DNA of 64,000 nucleotides from DASVHS01 sp035468985 (GTDB taxonomy: Bacteria; Acidobacteriota; Thermoanaerobaculia; Gp7-AA8): assembly GCA_035468985.1 (NCBI GenBank), contig DATISF010000001.1, positions 1 through 64,000 on the forward strand. Direction: 5' to 3'. Positions 53,435-62,697 of this stretch are shown here, one piece after another. A program made the translations under genes and the position numbers. Within the stretch, counting starts at the first letter, position 1; each line of letters starts with the position of its first letter. The notes below the pieces were generated by a model. That model saw nothing but the letters and a program-made list of their open reading frames with translations, did no database searches and was not told the DNA's origin.

Positions 53435-55915
53435 ATGAAAAAACTCACAAGAGCAGCGTTTGCCGTGATCACCTCGGTCGCGCTGCTCTCATCGTGCGCG
53501 AGCTACAACGCTTATCAGCGGGCCAAGACCGCGGAACAGAGCAAGAACTGGGACGTCGCGCTGGAGCAGTACGAGAAGGCGCTGCAGATCGATCCGGACA
53601 ACAGCCGCTACCGGCTCGCTCACGACCGCGCGCGCCGCGAGGCGTCGCGCACGCATTTCGAGAAGGGGAAGAGCCTCCGCGCCGCGGCGTCATCGACCAG
53701 CGGCGACGAACAGTTCCGGCTGATGCAGCTCGCCGCAACCGAGCTGCAGATCACGGTCAGGCTCGATCCGACCAACCAGTACGCCGCCATCGAGCTCGCC
53801 AAAGCTCTTCAGTTCATGCAGGAAGCCGAGCGCGCCGCGATGGAGCGCACCTCGATCGACGAGATCAAGAAGCGCGCCGCCAAAGACAACATCACCAAGG
53901 CCCAGCCACCGCAATTGAACCCGGCCTCTAACGAGCCGATCTCGCTCTCCTTCCCGCGCGAGACTCCCGTCAAGGACATCTACCGCGCCCTCGGCAACGC
54001 GTTCGGGATCAACATCCTGTTCGATCAGGCAGTGAAGGATGATCGCATCGCCATCGAGCTGCGGGACGTGACCGCGCAGCAGGCGCTCGAGCGCGTGATG
54101 CAGGCCGCCAATCACTTCTACAAGGTTCTCGATCCGAAGACGATCATCGTCGTTCCCGACAATCCGCAGGCCCGGCGCGATTACGAGGATCTGGTCATTC
54201 AGACGTTCTACTTGTCGAACGGCGATGCCGAGCAGGTCACCAACGTGGTGCGCACGATGATCGAAGCGCGCAACGTGTTCCCGCTCAAGGCACTCAACGC
54301 CATCACCATCCGCGACACGGCCGACAAGGTCCGCATCGCCCAGAAGATCATCGAGGCGAATGACAAGGCCAAGGCGGAAGTCGTCGTCGCCGTCGAGCTC
54401 GTGCAGCTCGATCTCAGCAAGCTGCGCGACATGGGCCTCACCATCCAGGGGCCGTCCGACGCCGCTCCCGGACAACTCGTCCCCAACATCACGGGAAGCG
54501 ACGGCAAGCTCGTTCCCCTGGTCGGCGGCACGGCCGTGACCCTCAGCCAGCTGCGCTCTCTCGGCCCCGACTCGTTCACCTTCTCGATGCCCTCGGTGAC
54601 GTACTCGCTGGCGAAGAGCTTCACGAACGCCGAGCTGCTCGCCAACCCCGAGCTGCGCATCTCCGAGGGCGAGAAGGCCACGCTGCACATCGGCCAGCGC
54701 ATTCCGGTTCCGGTGTCGACCTTCACGGCGATCAGCACCGGCACCTCGCCGTATCAGCCGGTCGTCTCGTACCAGTACCAGGACGTCGGGATCAAGGTCT
54801 CGATGGAGCCGCGCGTGCACCACAACCGCGAGGTCACGCTCAAGCTCACCGTCGAAGTCTCGAACCAGGGTCCGAATGCGCCCACCGTGCAGGGGCAGGC
54901 GCCGCAGCCGACGTTCGCCACGCGCACGATCGAGTCGACGATCCGCCTCAAGGACGGCGAGACGAACTTCCTGGCCGGCCTCATTCAGTCGAACAAGACC
55001 GAAGGCTCGACCAAGACCCCGTTCCTCGGCGATCTGCCGATCATCGGACGTCTGTTCAGCCAGGATCACCACAGCGAGACACGCACCGATCTGGTGCTGA
55101 CCATGACGCCGCACATCATCCGCATCCCCGACATCACCGACGATGATCTCGCGCCAATGTGGGTCGGGACGACGAACAATCTGACGTTCCGTGGCGTCAC
55201 TCCGCGCATCGAGTCGCAGACGCAGTTCGATCCGTTCACGCCGAACCCGGCGCGGTCGGCGACGTACGGCGGTCCGCGCAGCGTGAATCCGGCGCCCGAT
55301 GCTCAGGGCAACGCGCCCACGACACAGCCGGCCCAGAAGCAGCCGGGCTACATGCCTCCGCAGGGAACGCCGCCGTCGGATCCATTCAAGAACCCGCCTC
55401 GCCCGCAGGCCGATGCGGGAACCAATGGCGCACCGGCATCAGCCGGTGTCGCTTCCCTCCGAACCGCGTCCGAGGCCGCGCTTTCCGAGGATGCCGCGCT
55501 GCGCCTGGCACCACGCATCGCTCCGCAACCGGCAGTTCTGACGCTGAAGCAAGGTGAACAAAAAGTCTGGACGGTCGTGGGCATGGATCTCGATGGCCTG
55601 ACAACCGAGCGTATGTCGTTCCGCTATGACCCGCAGACGATCGACATCCAGGAAGTCATGTTCGGCCCGGCCCTGACGGTCGATCCGAAAACGCCGCCGG
55701 TCGTGACGATCGATCGCAACGCGGGCCTGGTGAAGATCGTGTCGTCCAACGGCCAGCCGCTCTCCTTCCAGAGCGGAGGCGAGGTGGTGATGTTCCGGCT
55801 GCAGGGCATGATGGCCGGCGACGCCGTGCTCGTGCTCGACGTACCGGAGCTGAAGAACGGCAACGGCCAGATGATCGTCGGCGCGATCTCCGGCGGGAGA
55901 GCAAGGATCGAGTAG
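53435..55915 (+). CDS. pilQ: Type IV pilus/type II secretin PilQ/GspD with C-terminal cohesin-like domain
   Basis: An 826-residue outer-membrane lipoprotein: lipobox VALLSSC near residue 20, a TPR-like segment (KTAEQSKNWDVALEQYEKAL), STN/N-domains (DVTAQQALERVMQAANHFYK), and the secretin core with RISEGEKATLHIGQRIPVPV, SMEPRVHHNREVTLKLTVEV and GLIQSNKTEGSTKTPFLGDL. After a Pro/Gln-rich linker, the last 130 residues (LTLKQGEQKVWTVVGMDLDG ... VVMFRLQGMMAGDAVLVLDV) resemble a cohesin-type beta-sandwich. ATG 53435 is preferred over 53384 because it puts the lipoprotein signal first. Confidence 0.92.
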   Translation: MKKLTRAAFAVITSVALLSSCASYNAYQRAKTAEQSKNWDVALEQYEKALQIDPDNSRYRLAHDRARREASRTHFEKGKSLRAAASSTSGDEQFRLMQLAATELQITVRLDPTNQYAAIELAKALQFMQEAERAAMERTSIDEIKKRAAKDNITKAQPPQLNPASNEPISLSFPRETPVKDIYRALGNAFGINILFDQAVKDDRIAIELRDVTAQQALERVMQAANHFYKVLDPKTIIVVPDNPQARRDYEDLVIQTFYLSNGDAEQVTNVVRTMIEARNVFPLKALNAITIRDTADKVRIAQKIIEANDKAKAEVVVAVELVQLDLSKLRDMGLTIQGPSDAAPGQLVPNITGSDGKLVPLVGGTAVTLSQLRSLGPDSFTFSMPSVTYSLAKSFTNAELLANPELRISEGEKATLHIGQRIPVPVSTFTAISTGTSPYQPVVSYQYQDVGIKVSMEPRVHHNREVTLKLTVEVSNQGPNAPTVQGQAPQPTFATRTIESTIRLKDGETNFLAGLIQSNKTEGSTKTPFLGDLPIIGRLFSQDHHSETRTDLVLTMTPHIIRIPDITDDDLAPMWVGTTNNLTFRGVTPRIESQTQFDPFTPNPARSATYGGPRSVNPAPDAQGNAPTTQPAQKQPGYMPPQGTPPSDPFKNPPRPQADAGTNGAPASAGVASLRTASEAALSEDAALRLAPRIAPQPAVLTLKQGEQKVWTVVGMDLDGLTTERMSFRYDPQTIDIQEVMFGPALTVDPKTPPVVTIDRNAGLVKIVSSNGQPLSFQSGGEVVMFRLQGMMAGDAVLVLDVPELKNGNGQMIVGAISGGRARIE

Positions 55916-55919
55916 CCCG

Positions 55920-56405
55920 ATGCTCCTCCGCCGGTCTCAGCGTGGCTTCACGATTGCCGAACTGATCACGGTCATCGCGATCATCGGCATCCTGGCCGCC
56001 ACCACAGTCCCCGTGGCACGCTTCGGCTTCCGGCGGCAGAAGGAGATCGACTTGCGGATGCAGCTCCGCAAGATCACCGATGCCATCGACCGTTATCACG
56101 ACATCATGACCATTCCCCCCACATCGCCGATCCGCCCCGCACAGATGACGGCCCTCGGCTCGGAGGGCTATCCGAAGGACCTCGATGAGCTTCTGAAAGG
56201 CATCAAGCTCACCGACGGCCGCATCATTCATGTTCTCCGGGAGCGCGATCTCATCGATCCGATCACCGGCAAGAAGGAATGGATCACCAAGTCGACCACC
56301 GACGATCCCGACTCGACGTCGACCGACAGCAACAACGTGTTCGAAGTGCACTCCACGTCGACGGCGCTATCGCTCGATGGGAAGACCAGGTACAACGAAT
56401 GGTGA
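55920..56405 (+). CDS. Type II/IV pseudopilin, GspG-like 1
   Basis: A 161-residue prepilin: leader QRG|FTIAELITVIAIIGILAA with Glu5, then a GspG-like major-pseudopilin domain (EIDLRMQLRKITDAIDRYHD; PITGKKEWITKSTTDDPDST). It starts 4 bp after the secretin stop. Confidence 0.87.
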   Translation: MLLRRSQRGFTIAELITVIAIIGILAATTVPVARFGFRRQKEIDLRMQLRKITDAIDRYHDIMTIPPTSPIRPAQMTALGSEGYPKDLDELLKGIKLTDGRIIHVLRERDLIDPITGKKEWITKSTTDDPDSTSTDSNNVFEVHSTSTALSLDGKTRYNEW

Positions 56406-56824
56406 AAGTGGAAAAAAGTCCTCGGTCCCGCGGCTTCACCCTCATCGAGCTGATGGTCGTCATCTCGATCATCGGAATCCTCGCCGGGATCGCGGTCGTG
56501 TCGGTGAAGAACTGGCAGCGCAGGGCGCGCGAGACCGCGCTCATGAAAGACCTTCACGACATGCGTGAAGCGATCGACAATTTCTACGCGGACAAGCAGC
56601 GTTATCCGGCCGATCTCAACGAGCTCGTTCCGCACTACCTCAAGCAAATGCCCAAGGACCCGATCACGAAGACGGCCGACTGGGAGCCGGTGATGGAAAC
56701 GCCCGATCCCGATGCGCCGGAGAACACCGATGCATCGGGCAACCCGGTTGCGCCGGGCGTGGTCGACGTGAAGAGCAAGGCACCGGGGAACACTCTCGAC
56801 AATGTCCCGTACTCGGAGCTCTGA
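56399..56824 (+). CDS. Type II/IV pseudopilin, GspG-like 2
   Basis: A 141-residue prepilin with leader RSRG|FTLIELMVVISIIGILAG and Glu5, followed by ETALMKDLHDMREAIDNFYA and YPADLNELVPHYLKQMPKDP, the typical GspG core. ATG 56399 overlaps the previous gene; GTG 56402 is the alternative. Confidence 0.9.
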   Translation: MVKVEKSPRSRGFTLIELMVVISIIGILAGIAVVSVKNWQRRARETALMKDLHDMREAIDNFYADKQRYPADLNELVPHYLKQMPKDPITKTADWEPVMETPDPDAPENTDASGNPVAPGVVDVKSKAPGNTLDNVPYSEL

Positions 56825-57425
56825 ATCGGGCTTCACGCTCGCAGGCCTGATCGTGATCATGACCGTGATCGCGGTCTTCATCGCCTATACCGTGCCGCGG
56901 CAGTGGTCGCTCCTCGTCGGGCGTGACCGCGATCAGCAGACGCTCTTCGCCATGAAGCAGTACGCGCGGGCGATTCGCGCCTTTCAGGAGAAGAACAAGA
57001 CCGCGCCGGTGAGCCTCGATCAGCTCAAGCAGGCCCGCAATCCGCGCTTCCTTCGCGGAAGCGGCGAGCTCATCGATCCCCTGACCGGAAAGGTCGACTG
57101 GATCGTGATTCCCGCCGGCGCCGCGCAACAGGCCGCCGGACAGCCCACGCCCGGCGTTCCGCAGCAGCCGGACGGGGGACTTCTGGTTGGCTATCGCGGC
57201 CGGCCGGCCACGCCCCCTCCGCAGACCTCCGTGCCGGTGAACCCGACTCAACAGGCCGGGCAGCCGGGCGGGTTCGTCGGGCCGATCATCGGCGTCCGGC
57301 CGAACAAGAGCGGAACCAGCTACATCCTCGTCAACGGCTCGGACTCCTACGAGCAGTGGAGTTACACCATTCTCGACCTCGAGCAGGAGATCAATCAGAG
57401 GCGGAATGCCGTGATGGTGAAGTAG
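56802..57425 (+). CDS. Pseudopilin lacking Glu5, GspG/GspK-like 3
   Basis: A 207-residue prepilin-like protein with leader ESG|FTLAGLIVIMTVIAVFIA. Position +5 is Gly rather than Glu, which is uncommon; only GspK-type tip subunits usually lack it. The core (MKQYARAIRAFQEKNKTAPV; GSGELIDPLTGKVDWIVIPA) is GspG-like, followed by a Pro/Gln-rich loop (about residues 115-160). It overlaps the preceding gene by 23 bp. It may cap a pseudopilus. Confidence 0.82.
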   Translation: MSRTRSSESGFTLAGLIVIMTVIAVFIAYTVPRQWSLLVGRDRDQQTLFAMKQYARAIRAFQEKNKTAPVSLDQLKQARNPRFLRGSGELIDPLTGKVDWIVIPAGAAQQAAGQPTPGVPQQPDGGLLVGYRGRPATPPPQTSVPVNPTQQAGQPGGFVGPIIGVRPNKSGTSYILVNGSDSYEQWSYTILDLEQEINQRRNAVMVK

Positions 57426-57491
57426 CGAGATTCGGGACTCTCCCCGAGTGCTCTAGAATCCCTGACGAATCGAATCTCGAATCTCGAAAAC

Positions 57492-58763
57492 ATGCCCGTC
57501 GAACGCCACATTCTTCCTTCCGGTCTCACGGTCCTGATCGAGACGCTGCCCTACGTCCGGTCGGTGGCACTCGGCTACTACCTTCGCAGCGGCTCGGCGG
57601 TGGAGTTGGAGGAGCACGGCGGCGCGTCGCATTTCCTCGAGCATCTCGTCTTCAAGGCCACGCAGCGCCGGACCACAGAGCAGATCGCCCAGGTCATCGA
57701 CATCCTCGGCGGCGATGTCGATGCGTTCACCGGCAAGGAGTACACGTCGTTCTACGCCCATGTGCTCGATGAGCAGGTCGGCACGGCGCTCGATCTCCTC
57801 ACCGACATCGTGACCTCTCCCCGCTTCAAGCCCGAGGATATCGAGATGGAGAGGAGCGTGATCCTCGAAGAGATCAAGATGGTCGAGGACACGCCGGACG
57901 ATCTCGTGCACGAGATTTTCGTGACCTCGTTCTGGCCCGATCATCCCCTCGGCCGTCCGATACTCGGAACCGAAGAGACGGTCACGCGGCTCGAGCGGGA
58001 CCAGATCGTGGCGCACTACTCCGAGACATTTCATCCGACGAATCTCATCTTCTGCGCCTCGGGCAACGTCCGTCTCGATCAGGTGCTGCCGTTCCTCGAG
58101 CGCAGTTTCCCCGTCGACAGCCGGACGCCGGTACGCCGCGAGTGGAGCGCTCCGTCGCCGAACCAGCACGTCATCCTCAGGGAGAAGCGCGAGCTCGGCC
58201 AGGTGCATCTCTGTCTCGGTGCGCGGGGGTTTCCGCAGCAGGGCGACGAGCGCTACGCCGCAGCCATCTTCAACACGATTCTCGGCGGAGGGATGTCGTC
58301 ACGTCTGTTCCAGAAGATTCGGGAGAAGGAAGGCCTCGTCTACAGCGTGCTCTCGTATCACAACGGCTATCTTCACGGCGGATACGAAGCGGTGTACGCG
58401 GCCTGCGCGCCGAAGAATCTCAAGCGCGTTCTGGCGCTGACGCTCGAAGAGATGCGGAAGATCAGGAACGTCGGTGCGACGGCCGAGGAACTTTCCGCGG
58501 CGAAACTGCACCTGAAAGGCTCGATCCTCCTCTCGCTGGAATCGACGGTCAGCCGGATGTCGGGAATCGCGAGGCAGGAGTATTACTTCGGGCGGCAGTT
58601 CTCCGCCGACGAGATCATCGCCCAGATCGATGCCGTGACGCTCGAAAACGTCCAGCAGGTCGCGCAGACCATCGTCGATCCCGGCTCGCTCTCTCTCACC
58701 CTCCTCGGCAATCTGAAGGCGCCGGGTATCTCGACGGACATGCTCCGCGACGCGGTCGCCTGA
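57492..58763 (+). CDS. M16-family zinc peptidase
   Basis: A 423-residue mitochondrial-processing-peptidase-like enzyme with the inverted zinc motif HFLEH (H47-E50-H51) and the downstream Glu in EDIEMERSVILEEIKMVED. The second half is the inactive M16 repeat (GGGMSSRLFQKIREKEGLVY). No signal peptide, so it is probably cytoplasmic; small peptides are likely substrates. The stretch before it (57426-57491) contains GAATC-type short repeats only. Confidence 0.92.
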   Translation: MPVERHILPSGLTVLIETLPYVRSVALGYYLRSGSAVELEEHGGASHFLEHLVFKATQRRTTEQIAQVIDILGGDVDAFTGKEYTSFYAHVLDEQVGTALDLLTDIVTSPRFKPEDIEMERSVILEEIKMVEDTPDDLVHEIFVTSFWPDHPLGRPILGTEETVTRLERDQIVAHYSETFHPTNLIFCASGNVRLDQVLPFLERSFPVDSRTPVRREWSAPSPNQHVILREKRELGQVHLCLGARGFPQQGDERYAAAIFNTILGGGMSSRLFQKIREKEGLVYSVLSYHNGYLHGGYEAVYAACAPKNLKRVLALTLEEMRKIRNVGATAEELSAAKLHLKGSILLSLESTVSRMSGIARQEYYFGRQFSADEIIAQIDAVTLENVQQVAQTIVDPGSLSLTLLGNLKAPGISTDMLRDAVA

Positions 58764-58845
58764 CGCTGGGCCGACTCTCAATCGGCGCTGGCGTCCAACC
58801 CGAGCCATCTCGAGTTGCGGGCCCACTGAGAGTGGGCCCTACATC
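58764..58845. repeat. Palindromic repeats between convergent genes
   Basis: A GCCGACTCTCAATCGGC hairpin and GGGCCCACTGAGAGTGGGCCC (58819-58839) occupy the gap between the convergent M16 and transpeptidase genes. They belong to the family described at 1-116 and may also end both transcripts. Confidence 0.75.
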
Positions 58846-60130
58846 ATTTTCGCGCTACCGCCGGCAATCCCTTGCTGCGCGCATCGACGAACGAGACCTG
58901 AACGCCTTCCCCGGCGCGGTGCTCGAGCTCTTCGGCATCCCAGTTGCTCAGACGCACGCAGCCATGCGATGACGCGTAGCCGATCGAATCGGGATCCTTC
59001 GTGCCGTGGATTCCGTAGTGCTCCTTGCTGAGGGCGATCCAGACGACGCCGACCGGCGAGTTGGGGCCGGGCGGGAGATGCGCGTCCGGGTTCGTGTCGG
59101 GGACTTCGTGGTAGAGCGTCGGGTCGTAGTGGAACTGCGGATCGGAAACGATCTTCACGATGCGCAGCGTCTCGCTCGGCGAGGGATCGTAGCCGGCACC
59201 GACGGTCGTCGGAGCGTGAACGACGAGATTGTTGTTCGCGTCGAATCCGCTGAGCGAGTTCCCCGAGATCGAGATCACGATGCGCGTGATGTCGTGCGCT
59301 CCGGCCGTCATCGCCGGTCTGACGTTCGGAACGTTGATCGTCTGCCCCGCCTGGAGCGTCGCGAGCTTCACGTCGGGATTGAGCAGCTCCAGAAAATCCT
59401 CGGTGCAGTGGAACTGTTCGGAGAGCTTTTCACGGAGCGACTCGTAGGACAGTTCGCTCAGTTTCGCCTGCTCGTAGACGTCTTCGGGAATCGCATGAAA
59501 CGGGCCCTTCACGTCGTCCGCGCTCAGGGTGTGCTGGACGACCACGGGCGGATAACCCGCTTCCGACGCGATGCGGAGGAACGTAGGCTCGTCGACATCG
59601 CCGGTCGCCTCGAGACCGCGCGTCCGCTGAAACCACCAGACCGTGATGGCCGAGTTGCGTCCCCAGCGGCCGTCGATCGAGCCGACCGAGAAGTGCAGCC
59701 GGTCGAGATACACCTGCGCCCGCAGCACCGATGGCCCGCGGACGTCGCCGGTGATCGGAACGGCGACGGGCGCGTTGTTGATCGCATTCGCGTCCAGACC
59801 CTTGAAGGACTCCTTTTTGTTCGAGACGAACACGAAGTTGGCCGGCGGCGCCGCCGCGGCCGCGGCCGCCTGCTGCTGTTGCTGCGCGGCCAACTGCGCC
59901 GCCTGTTGGGCGCGGAACGACTCGAGTTGGCGCCAGCGCGCGTCGAAACGCTCGCTCTCACGATCGGCGGCGTTCTCGGGTTTGCCCATCGGGGCGCTGA
60001 CGTCGTCGACGAGGTTCTGAACCTTCGTCGTGACCTTATCGACAGCGTTGCTCGTCTTCTGCTGCGCTTCCTGTTTGCTGCAGGCGGCGGCCAGCAGGAT
60101 CGCCAGAATCACCGGAAACATCTTTCTCAT
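58844..60130 (-). CDS. L,D-transpeptidase lipoprotein (YkuD domain)
   Basis: A 428-residue lipoprotein (lipobox LAAAC near residue 17). Order: an Ala/Gln-rich coiled coil, a peptidoglycan-binding-1-like domain (GRNSAITVWWFQRTRGLEAT), a LysM-like segment (LNPDVKLATLQAGQTINVPN) and a C-terminal YkuD domain with the catalytic SHGCVRLSNWD. It should cross-link peptidoglycan by 3-3 bonds or anchor proteins, in the periplasm. Divergent from recN with about 47 bp between starts. Confidence 0.9.
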   Translation of the reverse strand: MRKMFPVILAILLAAACSKQEAQQKTSNAVDKVTTKVQNLVDDVSAPMGKPENAADRESERFDARWRQLESFRAQQAAQLAAQQQQQAAAAAAAPPANFVFVSNKKESFKGLDANAINNAPVAVPITGDVRGPSVLRAQVYLDRLHFSVGSIDGRWGRNSAITVWWFQRTRGLEATGDVDEPTFLRIASEAGYPPVVVQHTLSADDVKGPFHAIPEDVYEQAKLSELSYESLREKLSEQFHCTEDFLELLNPDVKLATLQAGQTINVPNVRPAMTAGAHDITRIVISISGNSLSGFDANNNLVVHAPTTVGAGYDPSPSETLRIVKIVSDPQFHYDPTLYHEVPDTNPDAHLPPGPNSPVGVVWIALSKEHYGIHGTKDPDSIGYASSHGCVRLSNWDAEELEHRAGEGVQVSFVDARSKGLPAVARK

Positions 60131-60177
60131 GAGTCCGGATCAAGCAAAGGCGCTGCCGTACAGCTAAGATTTCTGCA

Positions 60178-61866
60178 GTGATCACGTATCTCAAGGTCCG
60201 GAACCTGGCCATCGTCGAGGAATTGACCGTCGAACCGGGGCCCGGACTGAACGTCCTGACGGGCGAAACCGGCGCGGGCAAATCGCTTCTGATCGACTCG
60301 CTGGAGTTCCTGCGCGGCGCCCGGAGCTCCGCGGAGATGATCCGTACCGGCAGCGACAAGATGTCGGCCGAGGCGATCTTCGAGCTGCCGGCGGGCGCGG
60401 CGACGATGCTCGACCAGATGGGCATCGAGGCCGAGAGCCGCGACGGTTCCGTCGAGGTCATCGTCAAACGCGAGATCGCCGCGGGCGGGCGTGGGCGCGT
60501 GCTCGTCAACGGCTCCGCACTCTCGGTCCGCGAGCTCGCGGACACGATGGATGCCGTGCTGGAAATCCATGGTCAGACCGAATCTCGTCAGCGGATCGCC
60601 GGTCAGACGTACCGGCAGCTCGTCGACGAATACGGCGGACATGACGAACTGCTTGCGACGACCGCGGCAGCCTATCGCGCCTGGCGCGAGGCGGCCGACC
60701 AGCTGCGCGAGTTGTCGGAGGCGCAGCGCGACCGCTCGCTGCGGCTCGACCTGCTGAAGTATCAGATCGATGAGATCTCCGCGGCAAAGCTCGATCCGGG
60801 AGAGGAAGAGACGCTTCGCGCCGAGCGGAGCATGCTCGCGCACGCGCGCGAGGTGATCGAGGCCGCCGCGGGCGCATTCAACCTCCTCGATGAAGACGAT
60901 TCGTCGGCGCTCACGCAGCTCGGACGCGCCGCCCACCTTCTGCAGCCGCTCACGAATGACATCGTCGAAGTCCGTCAGGCGGCCGACGACCTGCACGAGA
61001 TCACATACCGCCTGCAGGATGTCGCGCGGACGCTTCAACACCTGAGCGAATCGGTCCGCCACGATCCGGCACGCCTCGAAGCGGTGGAAGAGCGCCTCGT
61101 CACCATCGAACGGCTGAACAAGAAATACGGCGGCGCGATCTCCGCGGTCCTCGAGCACCTCGGCAGAATCGAGGACGAGTTCGAGCAGCTCAACGACTTC
61201 GAAGGAAGCCTCGGAAAACTGCAGCAGGCCGAATCACAACGCTCCGCCGCCTATCGGAAATCGGCCGAGAAGCTGTCGAGCTCACGAAAGAAAGCCGCCG
61301 ATTCATTTCAGAAGGCGATCGAATCGGAGCTGCGCGATCTGGCCATGGAACGCACCACTGTACGGATCGAGGTGGCGAGCGATCCCGCCTCACCGCACAG
61401 CGACGGATTCGACCGGATCGACATTCTCGTAGCCCCGAATCGCGGCGAGGATCCGAAACCCATGCAGAAGGTCGCTTCCGGCGGCGAGCTGTCGCGGATC
61501 CAGCTCGCCGTTGCCGCCGCACTGTTCAAACGGTCCGCTCGCGGAGCCGCGGCGACGCTCGTATTCGACGAGATCGACGCCGGCATCGGCGGGCGCGTTG
61601 CCGAAGTCGTGGGACGGAAACTGCGCGAGCTGGCCGGGGCCAATCAGGTCATCTGCGTGACACACCTTCCGCAGATCGCCAGCTTCGGTTCGACGCACTT
61701 CTACGTCTGGAAGGAAGACGTCAAAGGGCAGACTCGCGCGCGTGTCCGCCGTCTGGACGACGACGAGGAGCGGGTGAAGGAAATCGCGCGCATGCTCGGC
61801 GGCGAGAAAGTCCCCGCCTCGGCCGTCGCGCACGCGCGCGAGCTGCTGGGCTCGGCGGCGCGATGA
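60178..61866 (+). CDS. recN: DNA repair protein RecN
   Basis: A 562-residue SMC-like ATPase for double-strand break repair. Walker A GETGAGKS at residues 29-36, long central coiled coil, the signature KVASGGELSRIQLA and Walker B LVFDEIDAGIGG, then the RecN end CVTHLPQIASFG. Start is GTG 60178. It overlaps the Sua5-like gene by 4 bp. Confidence 0.95.
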   Translation: MITYLKVRNLAIVEELTVEPGPGLNVLTGETGAGKSLLIDSLEFLRGARSSAEMIRTGSDKMSAEAIFELPAGAATMLDQMGIEAESRDGSVEVIVKREIAAGGRGRVLVNGSALSVRELADTMDAVLEIHGQTESRQRIAGQTYRQLVDEYGGHDELLATTAAAYRAWREAADQLRELSEAQRDRSLRLDLLKYQIDEISAAKLDPGEEETLRAERSMLAHAREVIEAAAGAFNLLDEDDSSALTQLGRAAHLLQPLTNDIVEVRQAADDLHEITYRLQDVARTLQHLSESVRHDPARLEAVEERLVTIERLNKKYGGAISAVLEHLGRIEDEFEQLNDFEGSLGKLQQAESQRSAAYRKSAEKLSSSRKKAADSFQKAIESELRDLAMERTTVRIEVASDPASPHSDGFDRIDILVAPNRGEDPKPMQKVASGGELSRIQLAVAAALFKRSARGAAATLVFDEIDAGIGGRVAEVVGRKLRELAGANQVICVTHLPQIASFGSTHFYVWKEDVKGQTRARVRRLDDDEERVKEIARMLGGEKVPASAVAHARELLGSAAR

Positions 61867-62459
61867 CCATCAAGGTCGACGAAATCGCCGCGGTGCTCCA
61901 GCGCGGCGGGATCGTCCTCATGCCGACCGACACGATTTACGGTCTGCATGCGCTCGCAAACGATCCTCGGGCCATTGAACGGCTGACGGAAATCAAGGGA
62001 CGCGACGAAACCAAACCGTTCATCGTGATCGGTGCCTCGCGCGAACAGCTCGAGCAGTCCGGCGCGACCTTCACGCAGCGGGCCCGTGCGGCGGTCAGCG
62101 AACTGTGGCCGGGACCGCTGACGGCGATCGTGCCCCTTCGGAAAACAGTGGCAGCGAGCCGCGGATCGACGTCGATCGGCGTTCGCGTTCCGGCGCTCCA
62201 GTGGTTGCGCGACCTTCTGATGCAAACCGGCCCGCTCGCTTCCACCAGCGTGAACCGAAGCGGCGAACCACCCATGACCGATCCGAAATCGCTGTCACTC
62301 GAGCTGCAATCGCAGATCAATCTCACCGTTGATGAAGGTCTCAAGGCAGGCGAAGCATCAGCCATCGTGGACTTTACCGGCGATGAACCGCGATTCATTC
62401 GAGAGGGTGATTCTTTCTTTACACAGAAAGTGTGGAAAACGCTGCGGAAATCGCTGTGA
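61863..62459 (+). CDS. Sua5/YciO/YrdC family threonylcarbamoyl-AMP synthase-like protein
   Basis: A 198-residue protein with the YrdC fold: GIVLMPTDTIYGLHA, KGRDETKPFIVIGA, LWPGPLTAIVPL and SVNRSGEPP. Members form threonylcarbamoyl-AMP for the t6A37 tRNA modification. The absence of the C-terminal Sua5 domain makes it TsaC-like. ATG overlaps the recN stop. The next 238 bp (62460-62697) are AT-richer and contain nothing I can assign. Confidence 0.88.
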   Translation: MTIKVDEIAAVLQRGGIVLMPTDTIYGLHALANDPRAIERLTEIKGRDETKPFIVIGASREQLEQSGATFTQRARAAVSELWPGPLTAIVPLRKTVAASRGSTSIGVRVPALQWLRDLLMQTGPLASTSVNRSGEPPMTDPKSLSLELQSQINLTVDEGLKAGEASAIVDFTGDEPRFIREGDSFFTQKVWKTLRKSL

Positions 62460-62697
62460 AAAACTCGCAGAGGCGCAAAAAATCGGCGGGCTGGAGCGAT
62501 TTGCACAAACCGTTGGGCGAAACGGCCTAAACAGTTGCGAAGGCGGCCGTTAGCCTGAAACGAACGGCTGAGTTGCATCGTCCTTTGTGCAGTTTCCTTT
62601 TCCGAATTTAAGTTTCCACATGGACGTCTGCAAATTTCGTCGCCCTAAATGCCGTGTTCACCGGAAGTTGACAGACCGGTCGTGCGACGGATCACGA

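Noticed and set aside
62460..62697. Possible attC-like GTTGGGC/GCCTAAA near 62511-62530
   Set aside because: The boxes are in the wrong order and there are no complementary arms of attC type.
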